From NCBI RefSeq assembly GCF_014652795.1, contig NZ_BMZM01000002.1:434001-498000 (forward strand): a stretch of 64,000 nt of DNA. Direction: 5' to 3'. Positions 1 through 8,209 of this stretch are shown piece by piece. Under the pieces are notes generated by a model. The model ran no database searches. It saw only the letters and a program-made list of their open reading frames with translations, and was not told where the DNA came from. Every line of letters starts with the position of its first letter. The stretch's first letter is position 1. Made by a program: the position numbers and the translations under genes. Source of the DNA: Kushneria pakistanensis (GTDB lineage Bacteria; Pseudomonadota; Gammaproteobacteria; Pseudomonadales; Halomonadaceae).

Positions 1-807
1 ATGAAGAAGATGAACGGATCGCTTCTGACGCTGGTGAGTTCGATTCGCGATACCTGTCAGAGCGTGCATGCCGGTGCCAGCGAGCTGTCTCATGCCAGCC
101 ACGATCTTGCCTCCCGTACCGAGCAGCAGGCGGCCTCTCTGGAGGAAACCGCGGCCAGCATGGAGGAGATCTCTTCCACGGTGAAAAACAACACCGAAGC
201 GACCCAGCGGATCAATGCGCTGACCATTGATGCCACCGGCAGCGCACGCAGCAGCAGTAGTGATGTGGTGCAGAGCCTGTCGCTGATGAAGGAGATTGCC
301 GTGCAGTCGCAGCGCGTCAACGAGATTCTGGCTACCATCGATTCGATCTCGTTTCAGACCAATATCCTGGCCCTTAACGCGTCGGTGGAAGCGGCTCGCG
401 CCGGGGAGCAGGGGCGTGGCTTTGCGGTGGTGGCCTCGGAAGTGCGGGCACTGGCCAATCGCAGCGCGACCTCGGCCGGCGAGATTCGCCAGCTGCTGGA
501 AACCATGGGCCAGCGCATTACTTCCGGCGTGTCCCAGGCAGAGCGCAGCGGCACCAGTATCGAGCAGACGCGAGGCGCCATCGAAGAGCTTGCCACGCTG
601 ATCAATGAGATCGCCACGGCCTCGCGTGAGCAGGATGGCGGCGTGGATCAGGTCAATACCGCCATCGCCCAGATGGATCTGGTCACCCAGCAAAATGCCG
701 CCATGGTCGAGCAGTCCACGGCCGCGGCCAGCATGCTGGAAGAACAGGCCGGCCAGCTGCAGCAACTTGTGGCCACCTTCCGGATTCGGGACACGGCGCA
801 CGCCTGA
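1..807 (+). CDS. Methyl-accepting chemotaxis protein, C-terminal signalling part (cut by window edge)
   Basis: This is the cytoplasmic signalling half of a chemoreceptor, which relays ligand binding to CheA/CheW. The visible 268 residues are almost entirely a coiled-coil hairpin. The hairpin tip is unmistakable (EAARAGEQGRGFAVVA, about residues 130-145), and a Glu/Gln-rich methylation-type helix lies near residues 41-60 (EETAASMEEIS). No transmembrane or ligand-binding segment is visible, so the gene almost certainly begins left of the window and the ATG at base 1 is probably an internal Met. The helix after the tip is regular, and the protein ends shortly after it without a CheR-binding pentapeptide such as NWETF. 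A strong hairpin terminator follows about 40 bases downstream. The ligand cannot be inferred. Confidence 0.93.
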   Translation: MKKMNGSLLTLVSSIRDTCQSVHAGASELSHASHDLASRTEQQAASLEETAASMEEISSTVKNNTEATQRINALTIDATGSARSSSSDVVQSLSLMKEIAVQSQRVNEILATIDSISFQTNILALNASVEAARAGEQGRGFAVVASEVRALANRSATSAGEIRQLLETMGQRITSGVSQAERSGTSIEQTRGAIEELATLINEIATASREQDGGVDQVNTAIAQMDLVTQQNAAMVEQSTAAASMLEEQAGQLQQLVATFRIRDTAHA

Positions 808-845
808 TACAGCAGCAATGCCCGGTCACTGGAATGTCAGATAGC

Positions 846-875
846 CAAAGGCCCCGCCAGGTGCGGGGCCTTTTG
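846..875 (+). terminator. Rho-independent terminator after the chemoreceptor gene
   Basis: A GC-rich stem (aaggccccgc / gcggggcctt) with a short loop is followed by a T-run, 39 bases past the chemoreceptor stop codon. It closes that transcription unit. Confidence 0.8.
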
Positions 876-942
876 GGATCTCGGCATCACTATCACGTAT
901 GACGCGGCAATTGAATCGATGGGTCGGTACCAGACACACGGA

Positions 943-976
943 AACGACAAGGCCCGCCGAAGCGGGCCTTGTCGTT
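943..976 (-). terminator. Terminator of the cold-shock gene
   Basis: A perfect 15-bp stem (943-957 with 962-976) has a four-base cgaa loop. It lies 38 bases beyond the minus-strand cold-shock stop codon and ends in T residues on that strand. With the 846-875 hairpin it insulates two convergent genes. Confidence 0.85.
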
Positions 977-1014
977 CAGGATCTTGCGATCCCGACCAGA
1001 AGATAACCCGAAGG

Positions 1015-1218
1015 TTAGTCTGCCTGGATGTTTGCAGCCTGAAGGCCTTTCTTGCCCTGAGTCACTTCAAAGGAGACCTGCTGGCCTTCCTGCAGTGACT
1101 TGAAGCCTTCAGCCTTGATTTCGGAGAAGTGGGCGAACAGGTCATCACCGCCGTCGGAGGGAGAGATGAAACCGAAGCCTTTAGCGTCGTTGAACCACTT
1201 GACTGTGCCAGTTGCCAT
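1015..1218 (-). CDS. Cold-shock protein, CspA family
   Basis: A 67-residue single cold-shock (OB-fold) domain. These proteins bind single-stranded RNA or DNA without much sequence preference and melt RNA structure in the cytoplasm. Both nucleic-acid-binding motifs are intact: RNP1 KGFGFI (residues 13-18) and RNP2 DLFAHF (about 26-31). Length and the opening [10 protein letters not shown] match CspA/CspD-type paralogues exactly. More than 100 bases separate the start codon from any plausible promoter, which would give the long 5' leader typical of cold-shock mRNAs. Which paralogue it is (cold-induced, stationary-phase or constitutive) cannot be told from sequence. Confidence 0.96.
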   Translation of the reverse strand: MATGTVKWFNDAKGFGFISPSDGGDDLFAHFSEIKAEGFKSLQEGQQVSFEVTQGKKGLQAANIQAD

Positions 1219-1340
1219 TTTCGAATTTCCTTGCGCGAAACGCGCTATAAAAAGTTACCGGGTGTTGCCCCAGATGAAGCAGGTAAAACAAGGGGGATAA
1301 AACCAGGCTACCGAAGGACTCGAGTGCAACTGACTATATT
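1219..1340 (-). promoter_or_regulatory. Probable long 5' leader of the cold-shock gene, with a possible -10
   Basis: No gene occupies this stretch upstream of the cold-shock start. A TATAGT hexamer on the minus strand (1333-1338) could be a -10, giving a leader of roughly 105-110 bases, but its -35 is poor. Long structured leaders are known for cspA mRNAs. I do not see a recognisable cold-box. Confidence 0.3.
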
Positions 1341-1476
1341 CGACTTGCTAACCAACTGACGTCATGGTGGCACGTTCATGCGGGCAGGGTCAATCAAACG
1401 TTCGAAAAGAGTTTTGCCCCGGCAAGCATGGCAGGCCACGCCGTCAGGTAATGGCGTAGCCTCAAGCGCCTGACCC

Positions 1477-2889
1477 TCAGCCCGGCCGCGGCGCCATGTG
1501 ACCGGGCGGGAAGGCCTCGGCGTCCATGGCGGCGGCCGTGTGCGCGTCTCGACGCGTCTCCAGGTCCCGGCGGATGGCGTCCATGCGGGTGTCGTCCAGG
1601 CGAAAGCGCCAGATGGCACCGGCCAGCAGCAGGGTAATCAGCGCCGGAATCAGCGTCATCATCAGCGTGATGGCCAGCACCGCACTGGCACTCTGGGTCT
1701 CAACGCCGGCCTCATAGCCGCCGATGGCGAGCATCATCCCGATCAGCCCGCCGGCGACCGCCAGCCCCACCTTCAAAAAGAACAGGTTGCCCGAAAACGC
1801 CAGTCCCGTATTGCGCTCACCGGTCTTCCACTCCCCGTAGTCCTCGGCATCCGCCATCATCGACCAGGAGATGGGCGTGCCGATGCCGTTGATGAGATTC
1901 AAAAGTGCAAAGGCGAAGGTGGTCAGCATCATCTGATCGAACGGCATGAAGAAAAGTCCGATCGAGCCTGCCGTAATGATCAGCGAGGTGCTCATGTAGA
2001 CGTGGGTCTTGCTGAAGCGGCTGGTGAACCAGGGCGAAATCAGCGCGCCGATCATCTTGCCGACAATGGCGGCGGTGATGAAAAACGAGATGCCGCCGGC
2101 GCTGAGCATCATCACGTAGGTGGCAAAGTAGATCGCCGCCCCCTGGCGCAGAAAGAACTGCATCGCCTGCAAAAAGGTGATGCCGAGAATGATCAGCCAG
2201 CGCTCGTTTTTGACCAGCGATTTGAGCGACTGCTTCAGTGGTTTTCTTTCCTCACTGATCGGCTCGACCCGTTCGCGGGTGGTGGCAAAACAAAAGCCGA
2301 ACATGAACAGGGCAATGATGCCCATCAGTCCCATGGTGAGCTGAAACCCGCGCGCCTCGTCACCGCCGCCCAGCAGTTCCACCAGCGGCAACAGCGAGCC
2401 GGTCAGGATCAGATAGGCGACGCCTGCAAAGAAGAACCGCCAGGACTGAAACGACACGCGTGCCTTGTGATCATCGGTGACCACGCCGCCCAGCGAACAG
2501 TAGGGAATGCTCACCGCGGTATAAAGTACTGACATCAGAAAATAGGTGGCAAAGGCATACACCACCTTCGCGCCATCGCTCCAGTCCGGCGTGGTGAACA
2601 ATAAAAAAATCGAGATCGCCAGCGGGATCGGCACCCACAGCAAATACGGGCGGTACTTGCCCCAACGGGTATGGGTGCGATCGGCCACAAATCCCATGAT
2701 CGGGTCGGTGACGGCATCAATCACGCGCATGGTGATAAAGATCACCCCGACCAGCGCCGGCGAGAGCCCGTAGATGTCGGTATAGAAATAGGACAGATAC
2801 ATCACGACGGCGGCAAAGCTCATGTTGCAGCCGGCGTCACCCATGCCAAATCCGATCTTCTCCAACAGCGTCACTTTCTTCTGGCGCAT
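1477..2889 (-). CDS. GPH-family sugar/cation symporter (MelB/XylP-like MFS)
   Basis: A 470-residue, 12-helix inner-membrane carrier of the glycoside-pentoside-hexuronide:cation symporter family, which imports glycosides, pentosides or hexuronides with Na+ or H+. Support comes from the opening EKIGFGMGDAG, the first-helix block YLSYFYTDIYG, the family motif VIDAVTDPIMG and DRTHTRWGKYRPYLL. The start at 2889 is chosen because GGAGGT sits seven bases upstream and the N-terminus then aligns with the paralogue at 13127-14542. An upstream ATG at 2967 has no such site. No hydrolase or regulator is adjacent, so the substrate is unknown. The two paralogues look about 60% identical by eye over the first 200 residues. 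Confidence 0.9.
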   Translation of the reverse strand: MRQKKVTLLEKIGFGMGDAGCNMSFAAVVMYLSYFYTDIYGLSPALVGVIFITMRVIDAVTDPIMGFVADRTHTRWGKYRPYLLWVPIPLAISIFLLFTTPDWSDGAKVVYAFATYFLMSVLYTAVSIPYCSLGGVVTDDHKARVSFQSWRFFFAGVAYLILTGSLLPLVELLGGGDEARGFQLTMGLMGIIALFMFGFCFATTRERVEPISEERKPLKQSLKSLVKNERWLIILGITFLQAMQFFLRQGAAIYFATYVMMLSAGGISFFITAAIVGKMIGALISPWFTSRFSKTHVYMSTSLIITAGSIGLFFMPFDQMMLTTFAFALLNLINGIGTPISWSMMADAEDYGEWKTGERNTGLAFSGNLFFLKVGLAVAGGLIGMMLAIGGYEAGVETQSASAVLAITLMMTLIPALITLLLAGAIWRFRLDDTRMDAIRRDLETRRDAHTAAAMDAEAFPPGHMAPRPG

Positions 2890-3384
2890 GCCCGACCTCC
2901 GGTAACCTTCGCCTGCGGCGTTGCGTGTGAGGCCTGGGCAAGCAGTGCCGGAAGGCCTGTGCGTCATGCCAGGCTATAGGCGCGGGTGGCCATGTGGCTA
3001 ATATGAGTTTTGCCTGATGGGAATATCGAAGTGGGTATGCCGGCAGTTAACTGTCTGATGTTGCTGGCGGCTACGACCATGGATGTAGAGACCAGGGTCG
3101 GGTCAGCCGGTGTCATGACAGGGGCGATGCGTCTGCATCGGCTGCAGAACGGGAGATGAACCGTACGGGGATACCACGGGCTGTTCAGAATGGGCTCAGA
3201 ACTGTGCCGGGATGCGCGGAAAGCCGGTGATGAAGTGTTTTTTATTGCATGGAAAAACAGTGCATTACCGGATTGCCATATGACAGATCAAGATTCCGGG
3301 TATTTGGCTTCGGTGACGCTCATACATGACGCGTGTTAGTTCTATCGCCTACAGCAACACTACAAAAACGGACGATGGAACGCT
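2890..3384. other. Intergenic region with no recognised gene (about 495 bases)
   Basis: This separates the divergent GPH symporter (minus) and the oxygenase-like gene (plus), so it must carry both promoters. The half nearer the oxygenase gene is richer in A+T, with T- and A-runs around 3238-3262. I see no convincing ORF, RNA, repeat or palindrome. Confidence 0.5.
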
Positions 3385-4089
3385 ATGGCACATTACTGGC
3401 AGGCGCTGGAGACTGCTCAAGAGAGTTTCATGGAACGCGGTACCATGATGTTTCCGGCGTTATCGGAAAGCGTCGATATTGATGCCTATGCCCGGGAGAT
3501 CATGCAGGAGGTGGGCGATCGTACCTTTTGTGCTTCCTCCCCGGCGCATGCCCGACTGCTGGATGCCCTCGACGTGCGCGATGGCCTGGCCCCCGTGCTG
3601 CATCAAATGGCCCGAAAACACCTTGGCTACCAGGGCAGTCTGGAGGATCAGTACCACATTGCGCGTCTGGTGACGCCCGGCAACAGCACCGAGCAGTATC
3701 GTGCCCATTTCGATTCGCACCTGTTCACACTGGTCATCCCTCTTGTCATTCCCACGGCGGCCGATGGCAACGAGGCGGGCGAGCTGCTCTATCGTCCCAA
3801 TGCCCGGCGCCAGCCGCGCAGCGAGCTTGAAAACATTGCCGGCAAGGCCTGGTTCAAGCGCTATGCCAACCGCAGGCGCGCCACGCAGCTGCTGGCGCAG
3901 GACCAGTTCACGCTTGAAAGCTTTGCCGAGCGCCGCCCGCTGCTGTTTGCCGGTCGCACCACACTGCACACCAATCGCGCCGTAAGCCCTGCGGCCTCGG
4001 GGCCACGGCTCACCCTGCTGGCCCACTTTTTCGATCCCAGTCCGCGTTATGGGGTCGGCAATATGCTCAGAACCCTGCGCCGGCGCTGA
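3385..4089 (+). CDS. 2-oxoglutarate/Fe(II) oxygenase-like protein, substrate unknown
   Basis: A 234-residue soluble protein that I do not recognise by name. It carries the facial-triad pattern of the 2OG-Fe(II) dioxygenase fold: His108-x-Asp110 inside the strand segment AHFDSHLFTLVIPLVIP, a distal His195 (RTTLHTN), and Arg208 ten to fifteen residues later (SGPRLTLLAHFF) in the position that binds 2-oxoglutarate. The spacing fits the family. The basic C-terminus (LRTLRRR) ends the chain. The gene stands alone between a divergent transporter and a convergent nitroreductase. Start choice is uncertain: the ATG at 3433 also has a purine-rich upstream sequence. The family call is inference from a short motif set and needs a profile search. 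Confidence 0.5.
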   Translation: MAHYWQALETAQESFMERGTMMFPALSESVDIDAYAREIMQEVGDRTFCASSPAHARLLDALDVRDGLAPVLHQMARKHLGYQGSLEDQYHIARLVTPGNSTEQYRAHFDSHLFTLVIPLVIPTAADGNEAGELLYRPNARRQPRSELENIAGKAWFKRYANRRRATQLLAQDQFTLESFAERRPLLFAGRTTLHTNRAVSPAASGPRLTLLAHFFDPSPRYGVGNMLRTLRRR

Positions 4090-4126
4090 TTCATTGAATC
4101 CCTCTGCCGCCACCGGTAGCACCATG

Positions 4127-4157
4127 TGAAAACGTCCCGCAGTGCGGGGCGTTTTCA
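4127..4157. terminator. Bidirectional terminator between convergent genes
   Basis: A 14-bp stem (4127-4140 with 4144-4157, one G-T pair) is bounded by A-rich and T-rich arms, so it can act in both directions. It lies between the oxygenase-like gene and the nitroreductase gene, which converge. Confidence 0.8.
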
Positions 4158-4172
4158 TGCCGGTATGCTCCA

Positions 4173-4808
4173 TCACTCGATGGTGTAGACGAAGTCGTCC
4201 CGGTCGCGACGCACCTTCGCGCGTCCGGCGCCCTGATCGCGTTCGGTATCGCGATAGCCCAGCGCCATGATGACCACGCTTTTAAGCCCCTTTTCCTGCA
4301 GGCCGAGCGCCTCATCCAGCTTTGCCGGGTAAAAGCCCTCCATCGGTGAGGCATCGACCTCTTCCAGTGCTGCAGCGCTCAGCGCCACGCCCATGCCGAT
4401 ATAGGCCTGCCGCGCGGCCCATTCAAGGCATGCCTCGTGGCTGCCCTTTTGATCCATCACGCCCTTGATCATGTTGCGAAAGCCGTCCAGCGAGCTTTCA
4501 TCGACCTCCCGGGTGTGGGCCATGTGGGTGATGTAGTCATCGACCTGGGCCTTGAAGTCGCGATCATGCACGGCAAACACCAGAAGATCGGAGCCCTCGA
4601 TGACCTGCGGCTGCGGTGCGGCGTCGTCATGCAGGCGCGCGCGCAGATCCTGGCTTCTCACATGCACCAGCGACCAGGGGTGCAGCCCGAAGGAGGAGGG
4701 CGCCAGCCGGGCGGCGTCCATGATCCGCTCAAGCGTTTCCTGTGGTACCTGCTCGCCGTTCATGCGCTTGGCAGCGTAGCGCCAGTGGAGGGCATCGGTC
4801 AGTGTCAT
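4173..4808 (-). CDS. Nitroreductase-family NAD(P)H oxidoreductase
   Basis: A 211-residue FMN-dependent enzyme of the nitroreductase fold, which reduces nitroaromatics, quinones or flavins with NAD(P)H in the cytoplasm as a dimer. Diagnostic segments are the FMN-phosphate Arg near the N-terminus (WRYAAKRM), the APSSFGLHPWSLVHV block (residues about 34-48), and the C-terminal GYRDTERD. The start at 4808 has AAGGAG nine to ten bases upstream and gives the canonical N-terminus; an ATG 93 bases further up lacks support. A terminator at 4884-4918 separates it from the operon upstream on the same strand. The physiological substrate is unknown. Confidence 0.88.
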   Translation of the reverse strand: MTLTDALHWRYAAKRMNGEQVPQETLERIMDAARLAPSSFGLHPWSLVHVRSQDLRARLHDDAAPQPQVIEGSDLLVFAVHDRDFKAQVDDYITHMAHTREVDESSLDGFRNMIKGVMDQKGSHEACLEWAARQAYIGMGVALSAAALEEVDASPMEGFYPAKLDEALGLQEKGLKSVVIMALGYRDTERDQGAGRAKVRRDRDDFVYTIE

Positions 4809-4883
4809 GTCGGGACGTCTCCTTGCAGTGATCAAAGGGGCCCTGATCGAGTGCGCGCAGCAACAGTGTCTCTGCCATGCAAC

Positions 4884-4918
4884 AAGGCCCCGCCGGCACA
4901 CTGCGCGGGCGGGGCCTT
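4884..4918 (-). terminator. Terminator ending the alaX-mfs-cysK-like-SAT array
   Basis: An 11-bp stem (4884-4894 with 4908-4918) of aaggccccgcc type sits 19 bases beyond the stop of the 92-residue small gene. It marks the downstream limit of the minus-strand array that starts at 8991. Confidence 0.75.
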
Positions 4919-4936
4919 CGGCACAAGGGGCGAGGC

Positions 4937-5215
4937 TCAGTGTAGCTGGCCGAACCTTTCGATACGATCACGCAGCGCCTGCTCGGGGCCGATCAGCATG
5001 ACCAGATCGTCCTCGGTCAGATGGATGCTCTGATGCTCGCGAACGATGGCGGCATAGTCCTGGCCGTTGGCCAGCGCCTGCTCGACCAGCAGGGAGAGTT
5101 CCTTGCGATCGTTGATGGCCGCCGGATCAAAGCTCTGGCGGTTACGCTCGTGCTGGACGCGCTGCTCCCGACGGCAACGCAGCAGCAGACTGTCGGTAAT
5201 AAAGGGGGCGCTCAT
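4937..5215 (-). CDS. Small conserved-looking protein of unknown function (92 aa)
   Basis: I do not recognise this protein. It is soluble, with no signal peptide, membrane helix or Cys cluster, and is predicted mostly helical. It is strongly charged: an Arg-rich stretch LRCRREQRVQHERNRQ near residues 12-27, then an acidic/hydrophobic helical C-terminal half. The start at 5215 follows AAAGGA by eight bases; the upstream ATG codons have no such site. It lies 115 bases after the serine acetyltransferase on the same strand and just before a terminator, so it could be the last gene of that array. Codon use matches its neighbours, which favours a real gene. Confidence 0.7.
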   Translation of the reverse strand: MSAPFITDSLLLRCRREQRVQHERNRQSFDPAAINDRKELSLLVEQALANGQDYAAIVREHQSIHLTEDDLVMLIGPEQALRDRIERFGQLH

Positions 5216-5330
5216 GGGCTTGTCCTTTGAAAGACGTACCCCGCCATGCTGTTGTGAAGCCCGCGTGCTGTCCATCCTGCCTTTGATGCATAGCATAAAG
5301 TCTCGGGTGATGATGCCAGGCCTTGTCGGG

Positions 5331-5978
5331 CTACTGGGTCAGCGCGCTGCCGGGCTGGGCCGGATCGAAATGATGGGCATGACAGGCGTAGGCGCGTTCG
5401 CTGGGGCGCATGTCCCGGGTGATCACCGACCAGGGGTGAATGCGTACGTCGTCACCGATGACAATATTGCCCAGCAGCTGGCTGTAGGCGCCGATGCTGA
5501 CGCGATCGCCGATGGTCGGGTGGCGCTTGCCGCTCACGTTGGCGTTCATGCGCCTTGAGCCGATGATTACACCATTGAGCACCGTGCAGTCATCGCCGAT
5601 CACGGTGGTTTCACCGATGACCGTGCCGGTGCCGTGATCGACGATAAAGCGCTGGCCGATGACCGCCCCCGGATGGATCTCGACGCCGGTGGCCACACGT
5701 GCGGCGTGGCAGAGTTTCATCGCCATCAGGGGCGCACGTGCCCAGCAGGCGTGCGCCAGCCGATAGGTGGATACCGCAATGAACGGTGAGCAGCTCTCCA
5801 GATAACACTGCTCAAGGCCCCGATGCGACGGGTCGCTGGCAATCAGGGCCCTGAGATCCTCACCCGCCAGCGCCATGGCCTGCGTGTCATGACGCTCGCC
5901 GAGCAGCTCAAGCGTGGCACGCTCCAGAAAGGGCGCCAGCCGCGCCAGGGTGTAGTAGTAGATATTGTGTTCCCGCAT
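5331..5978 (-). CDS. Serine O-acetyltransferase (CysE family)
   Basis: A 215-residue left-handed beta-helix acyltransferase expected to make O-acetylserine from serine and acetyl-CoA. The N-terminal helical SATase domain is present in short form (residues 1-95). The hexapeptide domain carries the active-site blocks EIHPGAVIG (100-108), DHGTG with the catalytic His115, and GKRHPTIGD with His153. The residue at the E. coli Asp143 position is Glu100, as in Bacillus-type CysE. A five- to six-residue insertion (SRRMNANVSG) replaces the usual Gly-Thr-Gly loop. It follows the CysK-like gene by 108 bases on the same strand. A housekeeping role in cysteine synthesis is possible, but the neighbours suggest a dedicated supply of activated serine. 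The start has only a weak ribosome-binding site. Confidence 0.85.
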   Translation of the reverse strand: MREHNIYYYTLARLAPFLERATLELLGERHDTQAMALAGEDLRALIASDPSHRGLEQCYLESCSPFIAVSTYRLAHACWARAPLMAMKLCHAARVATGVEIHPGAVIGQRFIVDHGTGTVIGETTVIGDDCTVLNGVIIGSRRMNANVSGKRHPTIGDRVSIGAYSQLLGNIVIGDDVRIHPWSVITRDMRPSERAYACHAHHFDPAQPGSALTQ

Positions 5979-6086
5979 CCAGATGACCCCGAATCAAGGC
6001 GTATCAGGCCTGCCGGAGGACGGCAGGGCATGTGTGGTGCACATCAAGGTGTGTGATCATGCTTTTTTATAAGCGCCGGCAGCGCA

Positions 6087-6998
6087 TCAGGCCGCGTCGC
6101 GTGTACCTGACAGGGCTTCCTGCGTCAGGTCGGGATACCAGTGGCCGCCGTCATAGCCCAGCATGACGATATGGCGCCCTTCGAAGGCGGCCTGCTCGCG
6201 CAGCCGTTGCGCCACGGCCAGACACGCGCCGGTGGTATTGCCGACGTGAAAGCCCTGATCACGATAGAAGTGGCGCTGGGCGCTGAGGGTCTCGGCAAGA
6301 TTCACGCGGTAGACATCACTGACCAGCGTCCAGTCCAGAAAGGGCGGAGTGACGCCCACGCACATCCCCTCCAGACGGTGATCCACAAAGTGGCCGGTGC
6401 GCGTATCGCAGCCATCGGGCTCGACCAGCACGGCACGCACATCAAAGCCCATGTCACGCAGCGCCTGTACCACGCCGGTAAAGCTGGCGCCGGTGCCGGC
6501 GCAGCCCACAAACAGCAGCCGCTGCGGCGTTTCGGCCGCCAGCAGCTGCTGGCCCAGTTCGACGCCGGTACCGCATCGGTGCGCCTGGACGTTATCGACG
6601 TTGTTGAACTGATCGGTGTAGTAATAATGGCGCCCCAGCGTGTGCTGGTGGGCCAGATGATGTTCGATCACCTCGCGCGGGGTGGCACCCTCCAGTAGCT
6701 GCATCTTGCCGATCAGTTCGGCACCCAGCCCCTCGAGCAGGTCGCGCTTGAACTGGCTAAAGCCCAGGCCGATGGCCAGCGCGACATCAACATTTCTTTT
6801 CTGACAGGCAGCCAGCAGGCCAAACCCGAAGTTGCCGCCGGTCTTTTCGATCACCGTGGTATGACCGGGAACGATCTCGCCGGCCTCAATGGCGCGCGCC
6901 ACGATATGGCTGGCGGCGCGGTACTTGTGGCTGCCGCCGGGGTTATCAAGCTCCAGCTTGATGGAAAGCTGCGGATCACAGGCGATCAGGCGACTCAT
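6087..6998 (-). CDS. CysK/CBS-like fold-type II PLP enzyme (beta-replacement type)
   Basis: A 303-residue PLP enzyme of the cysteine synthase/cystathionine beta-synthase family. The Schiff-base lysine is Lys25 in GGSHKYRAA, the substrate-carboxylate (Asn) loop is KTGGNFGFG (52-60), and the Gly-rich phosphate loop is GCAGTGASFTG (165-175). It probably exchanges the acetate of O-acetylserine for another nucleophile. The enzyme is unusual: the N-terminal TPL strand found in CysK is missing, and the asparagine loop is TGGN rather than TSGN. The start at 6998 lies two bases past the stop of the MFS gene, so the two are translationally coupled. Adjacent genes for a serine acetyltransferase and an exporter point to a specialised rather than sulfide-using enzyme; the nucleophile is unknown. 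Confidence 0.82.
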   Translation of the reverse strand: MSRLIACDPQLSIKLELDNPGGSHKYRAASHIVARAIEAGEIVPGHTTVIEKTGGNFGFGLLAACQKRNVDVALAIGLGFSQFKRDLLEGLGAELIGKMQLLEGATPREVIEHHLAHQHTLGRHYYYTDQFNNVDNVQAHRCGTGVELGQQLLAAETPQRLLFVGCAGTGASFTGVVQALRDMGFDVRAVLVEPDGCDTRTGHFVDHRLEGMCVGVTPPFLDWTLVSDVYRVNLAETLSAQRHFYRDQGFHVGNTTGACLAVAQRLREQAAFEGRHIVMLGYDGGHWYPDLTQEALSGTRDAA

Positions 6999-7000
6999 GC

Positions 7001-8209
7001 TCAGGCCGCTCCCGAGACAAAGGCACCGTGGCGGCGCCTGGACAGTGTCAGCATGACGCTCACCAGCGTGATGGCGCATACCCCGGCAACGATCAGATTG
7101 GTGGTCTGCCAGCCAATGGCCGCCTGCAGTACGGCCGGCAGGAAGGCGCCCAGGGTGGCCATCACGGCGATGGCCATGTCGTTGACGCCCTGAAGCCGCA
7201 CGGCCTGTGGACTATCACCGATGGTGTGGGCCAGCAGCGCACCGCCGCCGATATAGGTGAAGTTCCACCCCAGCCCCAGCACGATCAGGGTCAGTGCCAT
7301 GCTCAGCCAGCCCTCGGTGGCCACATTGAGCAGCGCCGTGGTAATCAAAAGACCCAGCCCCAGGGTGATCATGAACGGATGGCCCAGGCGATTGATCAGA
7401 CGCCCGGTAAAAAACGAGGGTATGAACATCGCCAGCACATGCCATTGGATGGCAGTGTTGACGTCGTGAAAGGGCGTGTCCTGAGCATGCATGTGGAGTG
7501 AGGCCTGAATCATCAAAAGATTCATCACCCCATAGCCGAGCGCCGAGACCGCGATGGCCAGCAGCACCCGACGCTGTTTCAGCTGTCGGTGAGGCAGGGC
7601 GATATCATCCTTGTCGGCCGTCTCGCGCGGCGGGCGCGAGGTGCTCTGGGGCAGCAGCATGGTAATGCAGGTGGACAGTATCGCCAGCGGAATGAACAGG
7701 CTGTAGCTCAGGGCGAAGTGGCCATAGCCCGGGATGTTCCAAAGTACTGACGAGGCCAGCGGCCCGATGATGGCGGCCAGCACACCGCCGGCCACTACCA
7801 GCGACATGGCCCGCGACTTGAGCCCTTCGCGCAGCCCGTCGGTGGCGGCAAAGCGGTTGAAGTTGGCAAAGGCGATATAGATGCCCAGCGCGCCGTGGGC
7901 GAGGGCCAGCAGCACGAAGCTTTCGGCCTGTACGGCCAGATACCCCAGTCCGCCGGCCAGGGCCAGAAATGCATTGCCAATCAGAAATCCCGGGCGCCGA
8001 CCCAGATGACTCATGAGCCTGGATGCCGGGTAGGTGGCCAGCATCAATGTCAGAAACTGAAAGCCGTAGGGCAGTGTGGCCAGGGTGTCGTTGCCGGCAA
8101 TTTCGGCGCCCACGATGGCCGCCATCGCCACCGACATGACGGCGGTGGTCAGATTGATGGACTGGGCGCCAAAATAAAGCCAGGTGCGAAAGGGCAAGGG
8201 CGTGTTCAT
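7001..8209 (-). CDS. MFS transporter, probable exporter of the cluster
   Basis: A 402-residue, 12-helix major facilitator protein with a central cytoplasmic loop (about residues 190-215, PQSTSRPPRETADKDD). The loop-2/3 motif is present as RLMSHLGRRPGFLIG (around residues 64-78), typical of drug or metabolite exporters of this superfamily. It overlaps the AlaX gene upstream by ATGA and is followed two bases later by the CysK-like gene, so all three are made as one unit. The context suggests export of the product or intermediate of the PLP enzyme, but substrate and direction are inference. It is not similar enough to a named exporter for me to give a symbol. Confidence 0.85.
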   Translation of the reverse strand: MNTPLPFRTWLYFGAQSINLTTAVMSVAMAAIVGAEIAGNDTLATLPYGFQFLTLMLATYPASRLMSHLGRRPGFLIGNAFLALAGGLGYLAVQAESFVLLALAHGALGIYIAFANFNRFAATDGLREGLKSRAMSLVVAGGVLAAIIGPLASSVLWNIPGYGHFALSYSLFIPLAILSTCITMLLPQSTSRPPRETADKDDIALPHRQLKQRRVLLAIAVSALGYGVMNLLMIQASLHMHAQDTPFHDVNTAIQWHVLAMFIPSFFTGRLINRLGHPFMITLGLGLLITTALLNVATEGWLSMALTLIVLGLGWNFTYIGGGALLAHTIGDSPQAVRLQGVNDMAIAVMATLGAFLPAVLQAAIGWQTTNLIVAGVCAITLVSVMLTLSRRRHGAFVSGAA

